Assembly (NCBI RefSeq): GCF_000002235.5
Contig: NW_022145612.1
Location: forward strand, 18,738,360 to 18,802,359
Direction of reading: 5' to 3'
Source: Strongylocentrotus purpuratus
Taxonomy: Eukaryota; Echinodermata; Echinoidea; Camarodonta; Strongylocentrotidae
Length of the DNA: 64,000 bases
The notes beneath the pieces are model-generated. The model did not search any database. It was not told the origin of the DNA and was given only the letters and a program-made list of their open reading frames with translations. Each line of letters opens with the position of its first letter. The first letter of the stretch is position 1. The position numbers and the translations under genes were made by a program. Of this stretch, positions 34,155-44,032 are shown piece by piece.

Positions 34155-36180
34155 GTGCTACAAAATATTGCGTGCCGTGACCATGTATTTTCCATATACA
34201 AGTCGGTGAAGCGTTAATTGTCAAACTTTCTTTCTGTGATATTGATGATCTATGAGTAGTCCGAATTGACTACTTTTATCGAAAATCTCAAATTTGACTT
34301 TTAAAAATTCACACTGGTGATATTTTGGGTTCGGATAATACGCATGTTGCTTGCCCATAACATGCTACAAACAGTTATATAATGACCCTGGGCGTACAAG
34401 GCGGGCGGGGGGTGGGGGGGGGGGGGGGGGGATTGTGACCTTCATTAATACGTGAATAGCGTTCACTGATTGGCTAAGCTGCATCAGTCACGTGACAAAC
34501 TTCGCGGTCACCATCCATAATACACTCAAATTTCTCACAATTTTATGGGAATATTATTATGAAGTTGTATGTTATCTGAAACTTTTCCGTCACACACCGG
34601 CAACACAACGTGAATTAAATTCTAGGAACTGAAATTCTTACAATGTTCCACTAGTTTGAAAGCATCGGTTATCGAAAGCAAAGTTTTGTCGTCTGAGGAA
34701 TCTGGGTAGAGAGAATCAGAGGAACACCCAGTGATCTTTTAATGTATTATGCCTAGTAATATCATTTGTTTGCCCCCTTTTTCCTTTTTTCTCCAATGCT
34801 AATCTTAATTGTTAATTAATGATGCATGTTCCGGTTATTAATGACTTGTATTTAACAAAAAATACTTTATTTCTAAACCTATTGAATGCGTATGAACGAA
34901 TTGCATGTTGCTACGTAAGTTTCTCAGAGTACTATCTAATCTAATTTGCATTCTCTTTTCATGGACGGCCTGATGTATACAAGGTTTTATTCTGAACTCT
35001 TAAAAATTATCATTTCACTCGGGAAACTGTGTAACATTTACCTTTGTGGTTTTCTCCTAGTAATCTTATCCAGCTTGAACCTTCATGTAATTATAATTCG
35101 TTCAACGGTGCCTTGCTTTTAACTAAATTGCTCGGGTGACTACGCATTTTAAGCGGGTGACTCTGGGTATTGGTGCTAATGCACTTGTATACAAATTTCC
35201 TTATTCCATTGTGTTTTAAATTTCCCCTCTAAATTACGTATTTCTCTAATACTACGATTTTTTTTTACATCTACAATGTCTATTTTACCAGGAACCTATA
35301 ATTATAGAAGCATTGCTTTTCAATAAGTTCCTCGCATTCTATATTTATCATATGAAGGGAGTATCATTGAGACGTGCTCATACTGCATTGATATGTATAT
35401 AATTCATATTTTCTATGTATGTCTATAATCTTTTGTAAAATGTGGAACATATAAAATTTGAAACTTGAACTTCAAACATCAAACTTGAAATTTGAGTCTT
35501 GAAACTTGAATATCGAAAATAACTTAATAAGTATGGACATCTATCCGGTAACTTCTCATTTGCTTTTCGGGCAAATCTAAATGGGGCAGCATTTGGCTTT
35601 ACATTTGATGAAGGGCACACAGTATTGATGAGGAAAGGGCATTGTTCATAATTATAAGGAGGGGTGTGGGGTGTAGTATTGCATCATAGAGGCTTTTTTC
35701 CACCACCATGCTGGTTCTGCCGTTCATGCCAATGCTGTTACCTTGATGATATAGATGATATAGAACAGGAACACCATAACTTTATTAGACGCAAAAACAT
35801 TTGCATATACATGTATTAGATACTAAAACAATCGTAATTATTTTCCATTGACTATTTATTCATACATTTCCATTCTGATTTATTTCGCATGAGCTCATTC
35901 AGTTTGATGCATCCTTCATTTAATTCATGCTTCCATCATCAGTTAGTGCAGTTTACAACTATGCCCTCTGTTGTTATCATTGGGGGAACTGCATGCTCCT
36001 CTCCATACCGTTCTTGCTATATCATGAATAAATGAGGATAATAGTTCATCTTTTGTTTTTACCATGATAGGGGCAGTCAGCCCCCCCCCCCGCCTTTTGC
36101 ACTTTTTCGATCCGCGCCACTCATATAAAACCAAAATATGGAAAGTGTAGGGATGATAACGGTACGCTGAAAAAAGAAGC
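34155..36180. other. 3' flank of copy B, duplicated beside copy C
   Basis: This stretch matches 53,173-54,121, 55,226-55,663 and 58,572-59,220 beside copy C, with insertions present only there. It contains a G run near 34,410-34,430 and a C run near 36,080. No coding sequence was recognised; small frames differ between the two copies. Confidence 0.6.
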
Positions 36181-36189
36181 GTGCGAATC

Positions 36190-36851
36190 ACTTAAAGAGA
36201 GCGCGCAGCGCGCTACCTAGGGGGGTGGATGCAGGGAGGGGGGAGTTTCCCCCCTCTCGCGCGAAGCGCGGAAGCTTTGAAAGAAGACGATTCGTTGTAC
36301 ATTTCTCGACTCGCAATCCTTGTCTGAATTCAGTCCGCCCCTCCTGCGCATAGCGCGAAAGCTTTGACGTATTATTAGACAAAGAAGATGATTCGTTGTA
36401 CCTTTCTCGACTCTTAATCCTCATCTGTATTCAGTCCCCCTCCCGCGCGAAGCGCGAAAGCTTTGACGTTTCATTAATTTACTAGAGAAAGAAGACGATT
36501 CGATGTACTGTTCTCGACTCTTAATCCTTATCTGAATTCAGTTTCCTCCCCTCCCGCGCAAAACTTTGAAGTTTCATTAAATTATTAGAGAAAGAAGACG
36601 ACTCAAAGTACCGTTCTCGACTTCTTAATCCTTGTCTGATTTCTGTTCCCCCCCCCCCCTCTCGCGCGAAGCTTTCACGTTTCATTAAATTATTAGAGAA
36701 AGAAGACGATTCGTTGTACCGTTCTCGACTCCTTTTCCCTTTTTCTTCCTACGTCCTCTTACTTTTTTCTTCTCTTTCTCTCTCTTTTTTTTGGCCGGCG
36801 TTTTTTTGGCCGGCGACCGCCCCCACCGCCCCCCTGGCTACGCGCCTGCTG
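36190..36851. mobile_element. hAT-like element with GC-palindrome array, site 3
   Basis: Five or so inverted units of about 110 bp (GCGCGAAGCGCGG, GCTTTGACG, AGAAAGAAGACGATTCG, CTTAATCCT) lie at 36,240-36,730, then GGCCGGCG words and an end GGCTACGCGCCTG at 36,848. The matching place beside copy C (59,230-59,405) lacks the array. The left limit is not clear. Confidence 0.6.
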
Positions 36852-36884
36852 CTGGGCTCATTTCTATTCTGATTATCGTTGGTG

Positions 36885-37660
36885 CCGTCAATTTTTATTT
36901 TTCATTTTATGTGGCAACTACTTAAAATTATCCGCTTCATCTCTAGATCTTCATTGAACAAAATATGGGAGAATGAAGGTCCGTCACTAAAGTTAGGTCT
37001 TTACGTGCGTATCTTTCCCTAATTCAATTTCTATAGACAGTTTTCTGTTCAATTTTGATCTGATTCGCTTGACAACGATTCATTCTTAACCGCCTGTAGT
37101 AATGTAGTTACAAACGTTTCCTGAACATTTACATTTTTCTTTTTAAAAACCATACCAAACTAATAATTGTACTATTTACACTATTAATTTGAAGAAGCAG
37201 TTTGGAAAGATTTAACAAGCCCCAAATTGCAAATGCCGAACAATTGTAAATTATCTCTTCTTTATATGGGAACTACTTTAAATTATCCCCTTCATCTCAA
37301 GAACTTACTTAAACAAAATATGGGAGAATGAAGGTCAATTAGTAAACTATGGCCAATACGTGCGTATCTTTCCCTAATTCAATTTCTATAAACAGTTTTT
37401 TTTTCTTCTCGTTTTGACCTGATTCGCTTGGCAACGATTCAATCATAATCGCCTGTACTTAATAACGTTTCCCGAACAAAGTTTATTTTTTCTTTTTTAA
37501 TAACCATACCGATCTAAACATTGTACCACTTACACTATTAATTTGAGGAAGGAGTTTGGAAATATTTCACAAACCACATATTGCAAATGGCGAACCATCT
37601 GCAAATGAGGAAGTAAATTCAACGTTCGACCACCAATACAGAATACTCAGAACGTATCTA
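36885..37660. repeat. Tandem units of about 355 bp (two), copy B side
   Basis: Each unit contains AACTACTT.AAATTATCC, CTTCATCTC, AACAAAATATGGGAGAATGA, GTGCGTATCTTTCCCTAATT and TTTGAGGAAGGAGTTTGGAA. Units start near 36,915 and 37,270. The copy C side (62,145 onward) has three units. Non-coding. Confidence 0.7.
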
Positions 37661-37686
37661 TTTAGGTAAGAAATGAAATGTATGAG

Positions 37687-37970
37687 CAGTGGCGGATCCA
37701 GGGGTGGGCCGAAACGGCCGCGGCCCCCCTATTGGCGGCGCAAAAAAATTGAGAAGGAAAAAAGAGGAAGAAAAAAAGAAAGAAAAAAAAAGGGGGGAAA
37801 AGGAGAAGGTAAAAGAAAAGAGAACAAAAAAGTAAAGAAAAGAGAGAGAGTTCAAAAAAGAGGAAAGAAAAAGAAGAGAGGAGCCGGGGAGAAAGAAAGA
37901 CAACGAAATGGCATTAAAAATTAGTGACAGTAACGACGAATAAGGGAAAGACAAGGGGAAGGGGGGGGGG
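37687..37970. mobile_element. hAT-like element, left end with purine-rich interior
   Basis: It starts CAGTGGCGGATCCAGG, then GGGCCGAAACGGCCGCGGCC and CCTATTGGCGGCGCAA, then purine runs and a G run at about 37,957-37,972. The same family in inverse orientation ends at 21,649. The matching site beside copy C (63,950) has no insert. A right end with matching flanks was not found. Confidence 0.6.
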
Positions 37971-38104
37971 GGGTGCGTGAAGGCGGATGCATTGAGGGGA
38001 GGGGGGAGGGGTGACTGGCCGTATTCCTTTTTTTAGGTTATGCGAAACTGAGTCGAAATTATGCTTCTTTTAAAAAAAATCTTAGCATGCTTGTTTATGT
38101 TAAG

Positions 38105-38965
38105 TACGGAAGCGTTAAAGTGCCATTCTACTTGACGACATGACGAGATATTTCATCTTGTCAAGTCGACTTAATGTCCATATCATGTCGACATGTAAAG
38201 ATATTTAACCTACCATGTCGACTTATCAACTTTTATTAGTCGACATGGCGAAATAAATTATCTTGCCAAGTCGACTTCACAAAAAGTTCATGTCGTCATG
38301 GCGACATAAGTTATCTTACCAAGTCGACTTCTAAAAAAATACATGTCGTCTTGGCGACATATATTATCTTACCAAGTCGACTACCCAAAAAGTAATGTCG
38401 ACATGGCGACATAAATTATCTCACCAAGTCGACTTCCCAAGAAGTATATGTCGTCATGGCGAGATATGTAGTGTGACGACTATTTCATGCAGCGCGCGTA
38501 CGTGTAGTTCATTCACAGTCGACTAGTCTAGGTCTAGTGACTTTAGTCCTGATCCCGGTCCCTCGATCGCCTCACGATCACCATTGATGGTGCATGTAAG
38601 ATAACTTATGTCGCCATGACGACATGAACTTTTTGTGAAGTCGACTTGGCAAGATAATTTATTTCGCCATGTCGACATTACTTTTTGGGTAGACTTGGTA
38701 AGATAATATATGTCGCCAAGACGACATGTATTTTTTTAGAAGTCGACTTGGTAAGATAACTTATGTCGCCATGACGACATGAACTTTTTGTGAAGTCGAC
38801 TTGGCAAGATAATTTATTTCGCCATGTCGACTAATAAAAGTTGATTAGTCGACATGGTAGGTTAAATATCTTTACATGTCGACATGATAGGGATATTAAG
38901 TCGACTTGACAAGATGAAATATCTTGTCATGTCGTCAAGTAGAATGGCACTTTAACGCTTCCATA
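38105..38965. mobile_element. Large foldback element with internal tandem repeats
   Basis: The ends read TACGGAAGCGTTAAAGTGCC and its inverse (one mismatch in the first bases), flanked by GTTAAG (38,099-38,104 and 38,966-38,971). Each arm of about 370 bp is built of units of some 55-60 bp with the words ATGTCGTCATGGCGACATAA and TATCTTACCAAGTCGACTT. A centre of about 120 bp (38,470-38,595) is unique. No coding sequence. The TTAA inside the flank leaves a 4-bp TTAA target as an alternative to 6 bp. Confidence 0.75.
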
Positions 38966-39175
38966 GTTAAGCCGTAGTGCATGAAAAGGTTAGTGTAGAA
39001 ACACTTCTGAAAAGGCCGCGCCCGGCCCCTCCAAAGAACGGCAGAATGGTAATCTATAAATTATGGGGTCATTCTTGATGGCTTGGGAGTCGTTATTAAG
39101 GAGGGGGCCGGTCCTACTCAAATGGTAGTGACGGTAACGATGGATAAGGGAATAAGGAGAGAGGGATGCACATGC

Positions 39176-39330
39176 AGGCGCGTACGCGGGGGGGGGGGGG
39201 GGGGGGGGGGGTCGAACCCCCCTCAAATTTTTTTCAAGTTGTCAAGTTGGTCCTGATGTGTATAATGCGTAGACCAGGGGTTCTCAAACTTTTTCTTTGA
39301 CGGTCCAGAAGCGATTTCTATGAAAGCTGT
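39176..39330. mobile_element. Two adjacent hAT-type ends
   Basis: CAGGCGCGTACGCGG followed by a long G run begins at 39,176. A second classical hAT-like end, CAGGGGTTCTCAAACTTTTT, begins at 39,278. Partners for these ends were not identified. Confidence 0.45.
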
Positions 39331-39649
39331 AAGGTCCGAAATGACACTTGTATACTGAAGATAATGAGGCTTGTTTTTGGTCTATATCTGATCCAAGGAG
39401 AATTGTAACAGTTTAAAAAAACAGAACCGCCAGTGCTTCCACTCGTTTAAATAGAGTTTCCTGAAAAAATAACATCCAATATCCTGGAATTTGAAGGAAT
39501 TTTCTTAAAACTTTCAAAATGCCTCTTACGTCGATTTCTTATTTGGATGAATCGCTATGACGTTTTAATATATATTAATTATTGAGTGGGCTTATTTTGC
39601 TTTCTAATGGATCCATACAACATGGCAGAGCTTGAGGGGCCTGGCAGAG

Positions 39650-40250
39650 CCTTTTCAAGAGAGAAATTGTCTTTAGGAGAAAAAAGAGGTTATTTCTAAA
39701 ACAAAATGAAAGGGTTATTGACTTTCAAGAGAGAAAATTGTCTATAAGAGAGGAAGAGAGGTTATTTCTAAAATGAAATGAAAGGGCTCTTGTAAAATCG
39801 CCACTTTCATTTCATATTTTCTCTCGAAATAAACTCTCTTTCTCTCTTATAGACAATTTTTTGAGATGGAATCTTCAATCTGAAGCCTTTTTGTGCTCTT
39901 TTAAAATGGCACACTGAATGAGGGCAGTGCAATTTAAATTCCAAGGGATGGATTAGAGTTTTTATCGCTCTTGAAAGTCAAATAGCCCTTTCATTTCAGA
40001 AATAAGGCTCTCTTTCTCTCTTATAGACAATTTTATGAGATGGAATCTTCAATCTGAAGCCTTTTTGTGCTCTTTGAAAATAGCACACTGAATGGGGGCA
40101 GTGCAATTTAAATTTCAAGGGATGGATTAGAGTTTTTGTCGCTCTTGAAAGTCAAATATCCCTTTCATTTCATTTTAGAAATAAACTCTAATACATTCCT
40201 TGATATTTAAATTGCGCTGCCCCTATTGTGTCCTCTTTTTAAAGAGCACA
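39650..40250. repeat. Tandem and inverted repeats of about 173 bp
   Basis: Two direct units, starting near 39,849 and 40,022, share ATAGACAATTTT.TGAGATGG, CTTCAATCTGAAGCC and GATGGATTAGAGTTTTT. The stretch 39,650-39,790 holds the inverse of the AAATAACCTCTTTCTCTCTT part. Non-coding. Confidence 0.6.
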
Positions 40251-40870
40251 ACAGAGCCCTCAGATTAGGCAGCAAGTAGCAAAACAAACCCGTAACACTG
40301 GACACAACATTCAATGGGATGATGCCCATATCATTGAGTTTGAAACGCACTTCTGGTCAAGAATGGTAGAAGAAGCATCTGCATAAAAAGGATGAATCCT
40401 TCACTGAATAGGGATTCTTGCTACACACTTTTAATCGGAAAATGGGGGAGGGGGAATCTGGTATATTGGCCAATTATAATTTCCTTCAAGCATTCATTCA
40501 TTCACCTAATTTGATTTATGTCATGCTCTTAAGCCATTATCTGCACCACACGTCCATGCAGAAAGTAATATACTACAAAACGTTTCCTAAATTTTACTTT
40601 CATAAAGTCCTTGAACAATGCAATATTTTATTCATCAAAAGGAAACGAAACAAAACAATGATTCGATTCTTTTTAAAGTTTCGATGACACATCATATTAT
40701 GAGAGTAAATGCATGATTGCATAAATGTACATGTATTTACATGAGCGTTGTCCTTCAATTAATGCTGTATAGTTATGATGACATTTCGTATTTTAGATTT
40801 CGTCGATTGCTTAACATACAAATATAACCACACAATAGTACACAAGTATATTTGGCATATCAACATTATG

Positions 40871-41022
40871 ATGATAAATTTTGTACTAGCGTAATAAAGA
40901 CACGTATCATCAGCATATTAAGATATTTTACATGTTTTCAGACATAAAGGCATATCATTAATAAATATGATAAATAGCAGTGGGCCAAAATTTGACCCCT
41001 GCGGTATTCCACATTGCATCTT
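40871..41022 (-). pseudogene. LINE reverse transcriptase fragment (GIPQG...YADD)
   Basis: The minus strand reads MQCGIPQGSNFGPLLFIIF, then INDMPLCLKTCKIS, a stop, then YADDTCLYYASTKF. This is the RT palm with the conserved PQG and YADD boxes of CR1/L2-like LINEs. The fragment of about 50 codons has one in-frame stop where the usual residue is Leu or Met. Confidence 0.75.
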
Positions 41023-41389
41023 TTGTGAATGGGAATGAATCCCATTTACACAAGTATATTGCATGCGATTGGCTCAGTAGCTACTAAATCACTGTAATGC
41101 CGTTTTGACTTTATGCATTGTAATAATTATCCACCCGATACATACCACAGGCCTATATGGCACTGAATGGGGCTACCCTGTTTGTGGTTTTAGCGAAGAC
41201 TGAGTGAATACATAAATCAATAACGCGGGAGAAGTATTAGCAATACAAAGGCTGCATGTGTCGGATGAACAAGTCCCAACAGAATTCGTGCGCTATGGTA
41301 TAGGCCTACTAACGAATTTGAAAGGAAGCCAATAAATAAACGGGGTCGTGAAATCAAGTTCTTTAGTACAGCATCATTTGCAATTAGAG

Positions 41390-41411
41390 ATGACTACCGC
41401 TGACAAAAGAG
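41390..41411 (+). CDS. Candidate exon 0 of amidase copy C
   Basis: ATG then TTADKR plus G, followed by the donor GTATCT, weaker than the GTATGT of copy A. Spliced to the TTAAATCTTAG acceptor at about 44,002 it would read [16 protein letters not shown] in frame with exon 1. The alternative is that the ORF continues through the donor into a hydrophobic peptide (FLLTCIASISVGFEY). Confidence 0.3.
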
Positions 41412-41710
41412 GTATCTATAGCATGCGTTTAATGTTTTTGCTTACCTGTATAGCATCTATCAGTGTGGGATTTGAATATAATTATGTATGTATAATATAT
41501 TTGCTTGAAACGATTATTCCTGACATGATAAAGACCTCGTCTATTATGGCACGCGTGATATATTGCACACGAATATGAGGTACCTGTGGATTAACGACAA
41601 AGTGTTATTCTCACCTATTGATAGAGATTGAGCGGATCATGCTCCGGTTCCATACTTTAACCGAATTTCCAATCCAGGTATTTATAAAGCGCCAATATCT
41701 AGTTGCCTAA

Positions 41711-42022
41711 GGCCAAATAAAAAAAAAAACATGTTTAGCGTCCTGCTTTTATGTAAAATAGGAAGGAGGAGGCCTTTTTTTCTTTCAAAATCGCCGCTCA
41801 AAATCGCCGCTTGGTACATTTTCCCTGACAGTCGGGCTATTTTTCGAGATGACCGCCAACATTTTTTTTTTTTTTTTTTCAAATCACAAATGCAACCATT
41901 TTAGCATTGTTTTTTTCTTTAAAAAAATTATTTTTTTAAAATTGCAACAAAAAAAAAAGGAGGCGGCTCCCCAAAAGGAAGCGGACGGGGACGCTAAACA
42001 TGTACACATATTTTTAATGGCC
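41711..42022. mobile_element. TIR MITE with GGCCAAATAAAA ends upstream of copy C
   Basis: The ends GGCC.AATAAAA...CATGTTTAGCGTCC and GGACGCTAAACATG...TTAATGGCC form an inverted repeat of about 33 bp. The copy B equivalent (near 23,702) is an empty CCTAATCAAAGG. A TAA/CAA pair at the junctions would fit a 3-bp PIF/Harbinger target, but ISL2EU-type is possible. The interior is A- and T-rich with no transposase. Confidence 0.65.
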
Positions 42023-42138
42023 CAATCAAAGGCGCTTATGAGACTGAAAAACTACCAACAATATCTGTTCGTGATTCTAACTGTGAAAGACAAAAAAGCA
42101 GTGACTAATAATGTAAGCAATCTGAAATAGGTATGTCT

Positions 42139-42560
42139 TTAGTCGAGTTCTGAAAGTGGATAACTGGTGACAAGAGAAAAGGATTTTGGGGGAAGACCAT
42201 TCCACAATCTCGATGCACAGGCAGTAAATGTTCGATCCCCTAGAAGAGAGCGTGTTCGAGGACTCTCAAGCAGGTATTTACCTGCAGATCGCAAATTTCC
42301 ACCATCTAAACGTGATGTTATAAATGTGTGAACGTTTACAGCAGCTGCCTTATCTGAAAGAACCTTCCTGATGATACTCCAGACATTTCTTATCTGGGAA
42401 TACACACTTTGACAAATTCTTTTCACTTGAATATCCATTGTCATCATGCTATCGAAGTTGACACCCAAATTTCGCACAGATAAAGAAGAAGAAATATTTG
42501 AATCAGCGACTTGTATTTGAACTTTAACTTTTTATTGATTGCTTTTAGATTTGTGACTAC
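42139..42560 (-). pseudogene. CR1-like LINE 3' fragment, copy C side
   Basis: A single minus-strand frame reads MRNLGVNFDSMMTMDIQVKR, SVYSQIRNVWSIIRKVLSD, VHTFITSRLDGGN, RSLLGDRTFTACASRLWNGL. It is the counterpart of 23,800-24,480 but lacks the middle of that fragment (the AQNSAARIL to LLWLP part). It is the C-terminal end of a LINE ORF2. Confidence 0.7.
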
Positions 42561-42604
42561 TTATAATGTGGTGGGCCAGAGACCCACTGAAAAAGATTGC
42601 AAAT

Positions 42605-43012
42605 TTCTACCTTCAAATTTAATTTGGAAAAAAGTGTACCTCACTTTGGTAACTTCGAATTATCAGGCACGTAGTCACAGGGGGCACTGGGGGTGGGAGG
42701 GGGGAACGTGCCCCCAATTTTTTTTCCAAGATCGGTTGAACTTTTTTAGACCCCTCCCCAGGACGTCGATCAATTACATGTATGTGCCCCCCCCCCAAAC
42801 ATCAAACTCTGACTACGGGCCTGCTAATTATAAAGCTATAAATCTATGTGACCTTGAATCATATATCAATATTTATTATGAATAGGGTATCATTAATTTT
42901 GACAGAAAATAAGCTACTCTTTATCTTGAAATACATTTCAAAGTCATATTGGTTATGAGTATTTAATTATAGGAGCAACCAAGTTGGGTATACTTTTTTG
43001 TATACGCACTGT
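42605..43012. mobile_element. Mariner-like MITE upstream of copy C, interrupted
   Basis: Same element as at 24,503-24,735, with ends AAAAGTGTACC and GGTATACTTTTTTGTATACG. It is split by a hAT-like MITE at 42,664-42,823. Confidence 0.55.
42664..42823. mobile_element. hAT-like MITE nested in the mariner-like MITE
   Basis: It starts CAGGCACGTAGTCA and ends TGACTACGGGCCTG, flanked by CGAATTAT and CTAATTAT (42,656-42,663 and 42,824-42,831), an 8-bp target with one later change. The uninterrupted sequence (CTTCTAATTATAAAGC) is present at about 24,555 in the copy B flank. Confidence 0.8.
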
Positions 43013-43507
43013 ATGGGCGACCAATCCTATAATTTATATATAATCAACAATTAATTAATTATAACAGCCACATAATCAAGGAAATAATTTCTTAAGGCAT
43101 ACAATGAAATGCGTTAAGTGTAATTTTGTATATTATGTAAGTGTATGTCTTTTATGAAACGATTTATTTTTGTTCTTATTTGTGTATGTGCTTGTGCAAG
43201 ACAGTGCGTGTGCTAGTGCTTGTATTTGGAGCGCTTATTACATTATGACTAAGAGTACTATGATGATATCAATTTACACGTTTTGTGAGCGCGCAAGACC
43301 GATTCCGATGACAGGAGTAGACCTAATGTCATGACCTTTCTGTTTAGCGCTTAGAAACATCGTGGATGTATTATGTCCGATGTACACTAGGCATCTTTTC
43401 GATTGCTTATTATTCCCCCTAACCAAACATGTCAAGTAAATCTAAGCAATATTTAAATTCTTCGCTCTAGCTAATGCAGTACGTCACACGACAGCAAAAT
43501 ATGAAGC

Positions 43508-43696
43508 CCCACTCTCTCTTTAAAAAAAAGAGTGAATTTTCACTTTCTTGGGAGTGACGTCCGTGATCACTAAGTGAGTATCGATCGATTTTGGAGTGCT
43601 CTCTAAGAAGAAAAGAGTGAATGTTTACTCTATTTTCATTACTTTTTCACTCTCCAGAGGAGTGACGTCCGTGATCACTCGATTTTTTTAGAGAGC
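43508..43696. mobile_element. Small insertion with paired TGACGTCCGTGATCACT words
   Basis: This segment interrupts DNA that is continuous upstream of copy B (GAAGCCCAGTAGGCAAC near 25,195). It has imperfect inverted ends CTCTCTTTAAAAAAA and TTTTTTTAGAGAG and two direct copies of GGAGTGACGTCCGTGATCAC. No coding sequence. Confidence 0.55.
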
Positions 43697-43744
43697 AATA
43701 GGCAACACGCTTTAGGCGTTATTTAAGTCCATATTAATTTGTAC

Positions 43745-43960
43745 TTGGTGGTGGTGGTTATTTTACCTGACTGCTAAGAAAGCATAAATGTTTGTAAGTA
43801 AGCAACCAGACGGCCGACGGCTTTAGGTCTTCTCCGAGGGACCTTGTAATGAGGATTAATGCCTTACCAGAGGGCACTAGCGCATCGCCTTGGTTTCGAA
43901 CCCGGGTCACCGGTTTACGAGACCACTGCTCTACCGACTGAGCTATCGCGCCTCCTCTTA
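43745..43960 (-). mobile_element. tRNA-derived SINE upstream of copy C
   Basis: The minus-strand head carries an A box TAGCTCAGTCGGTAGAGC (complement of 43,928-43,945) and a B box GGGTTCGAAAC (complement of 43,893-43,903), with CGT at the anticodon position, so a Thr tRNA ancestor is likely. The acceptor ends do not pair and a 130-bp non-tRNA body follows, so it is a SINE. It sits about 75 bp upstream of the exon 1 ATG of copy C and is absent from A and B. Confidence 0.75.
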
Positions 43961-44032
43961 ATGTAATCATATTTAAAACCACTGCGTTTTCTCGTCGTTT
44001 AAATCTTAGAAGATCCTATATATGTTTCCCCG

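Noticed and set aside
43880-43960. tRNA-Thr gene on the minus strand
   Set aside because: A and B boxes and a CGT anticodon position are visible, but the acceptor arms do not pair and a SINE body follows.
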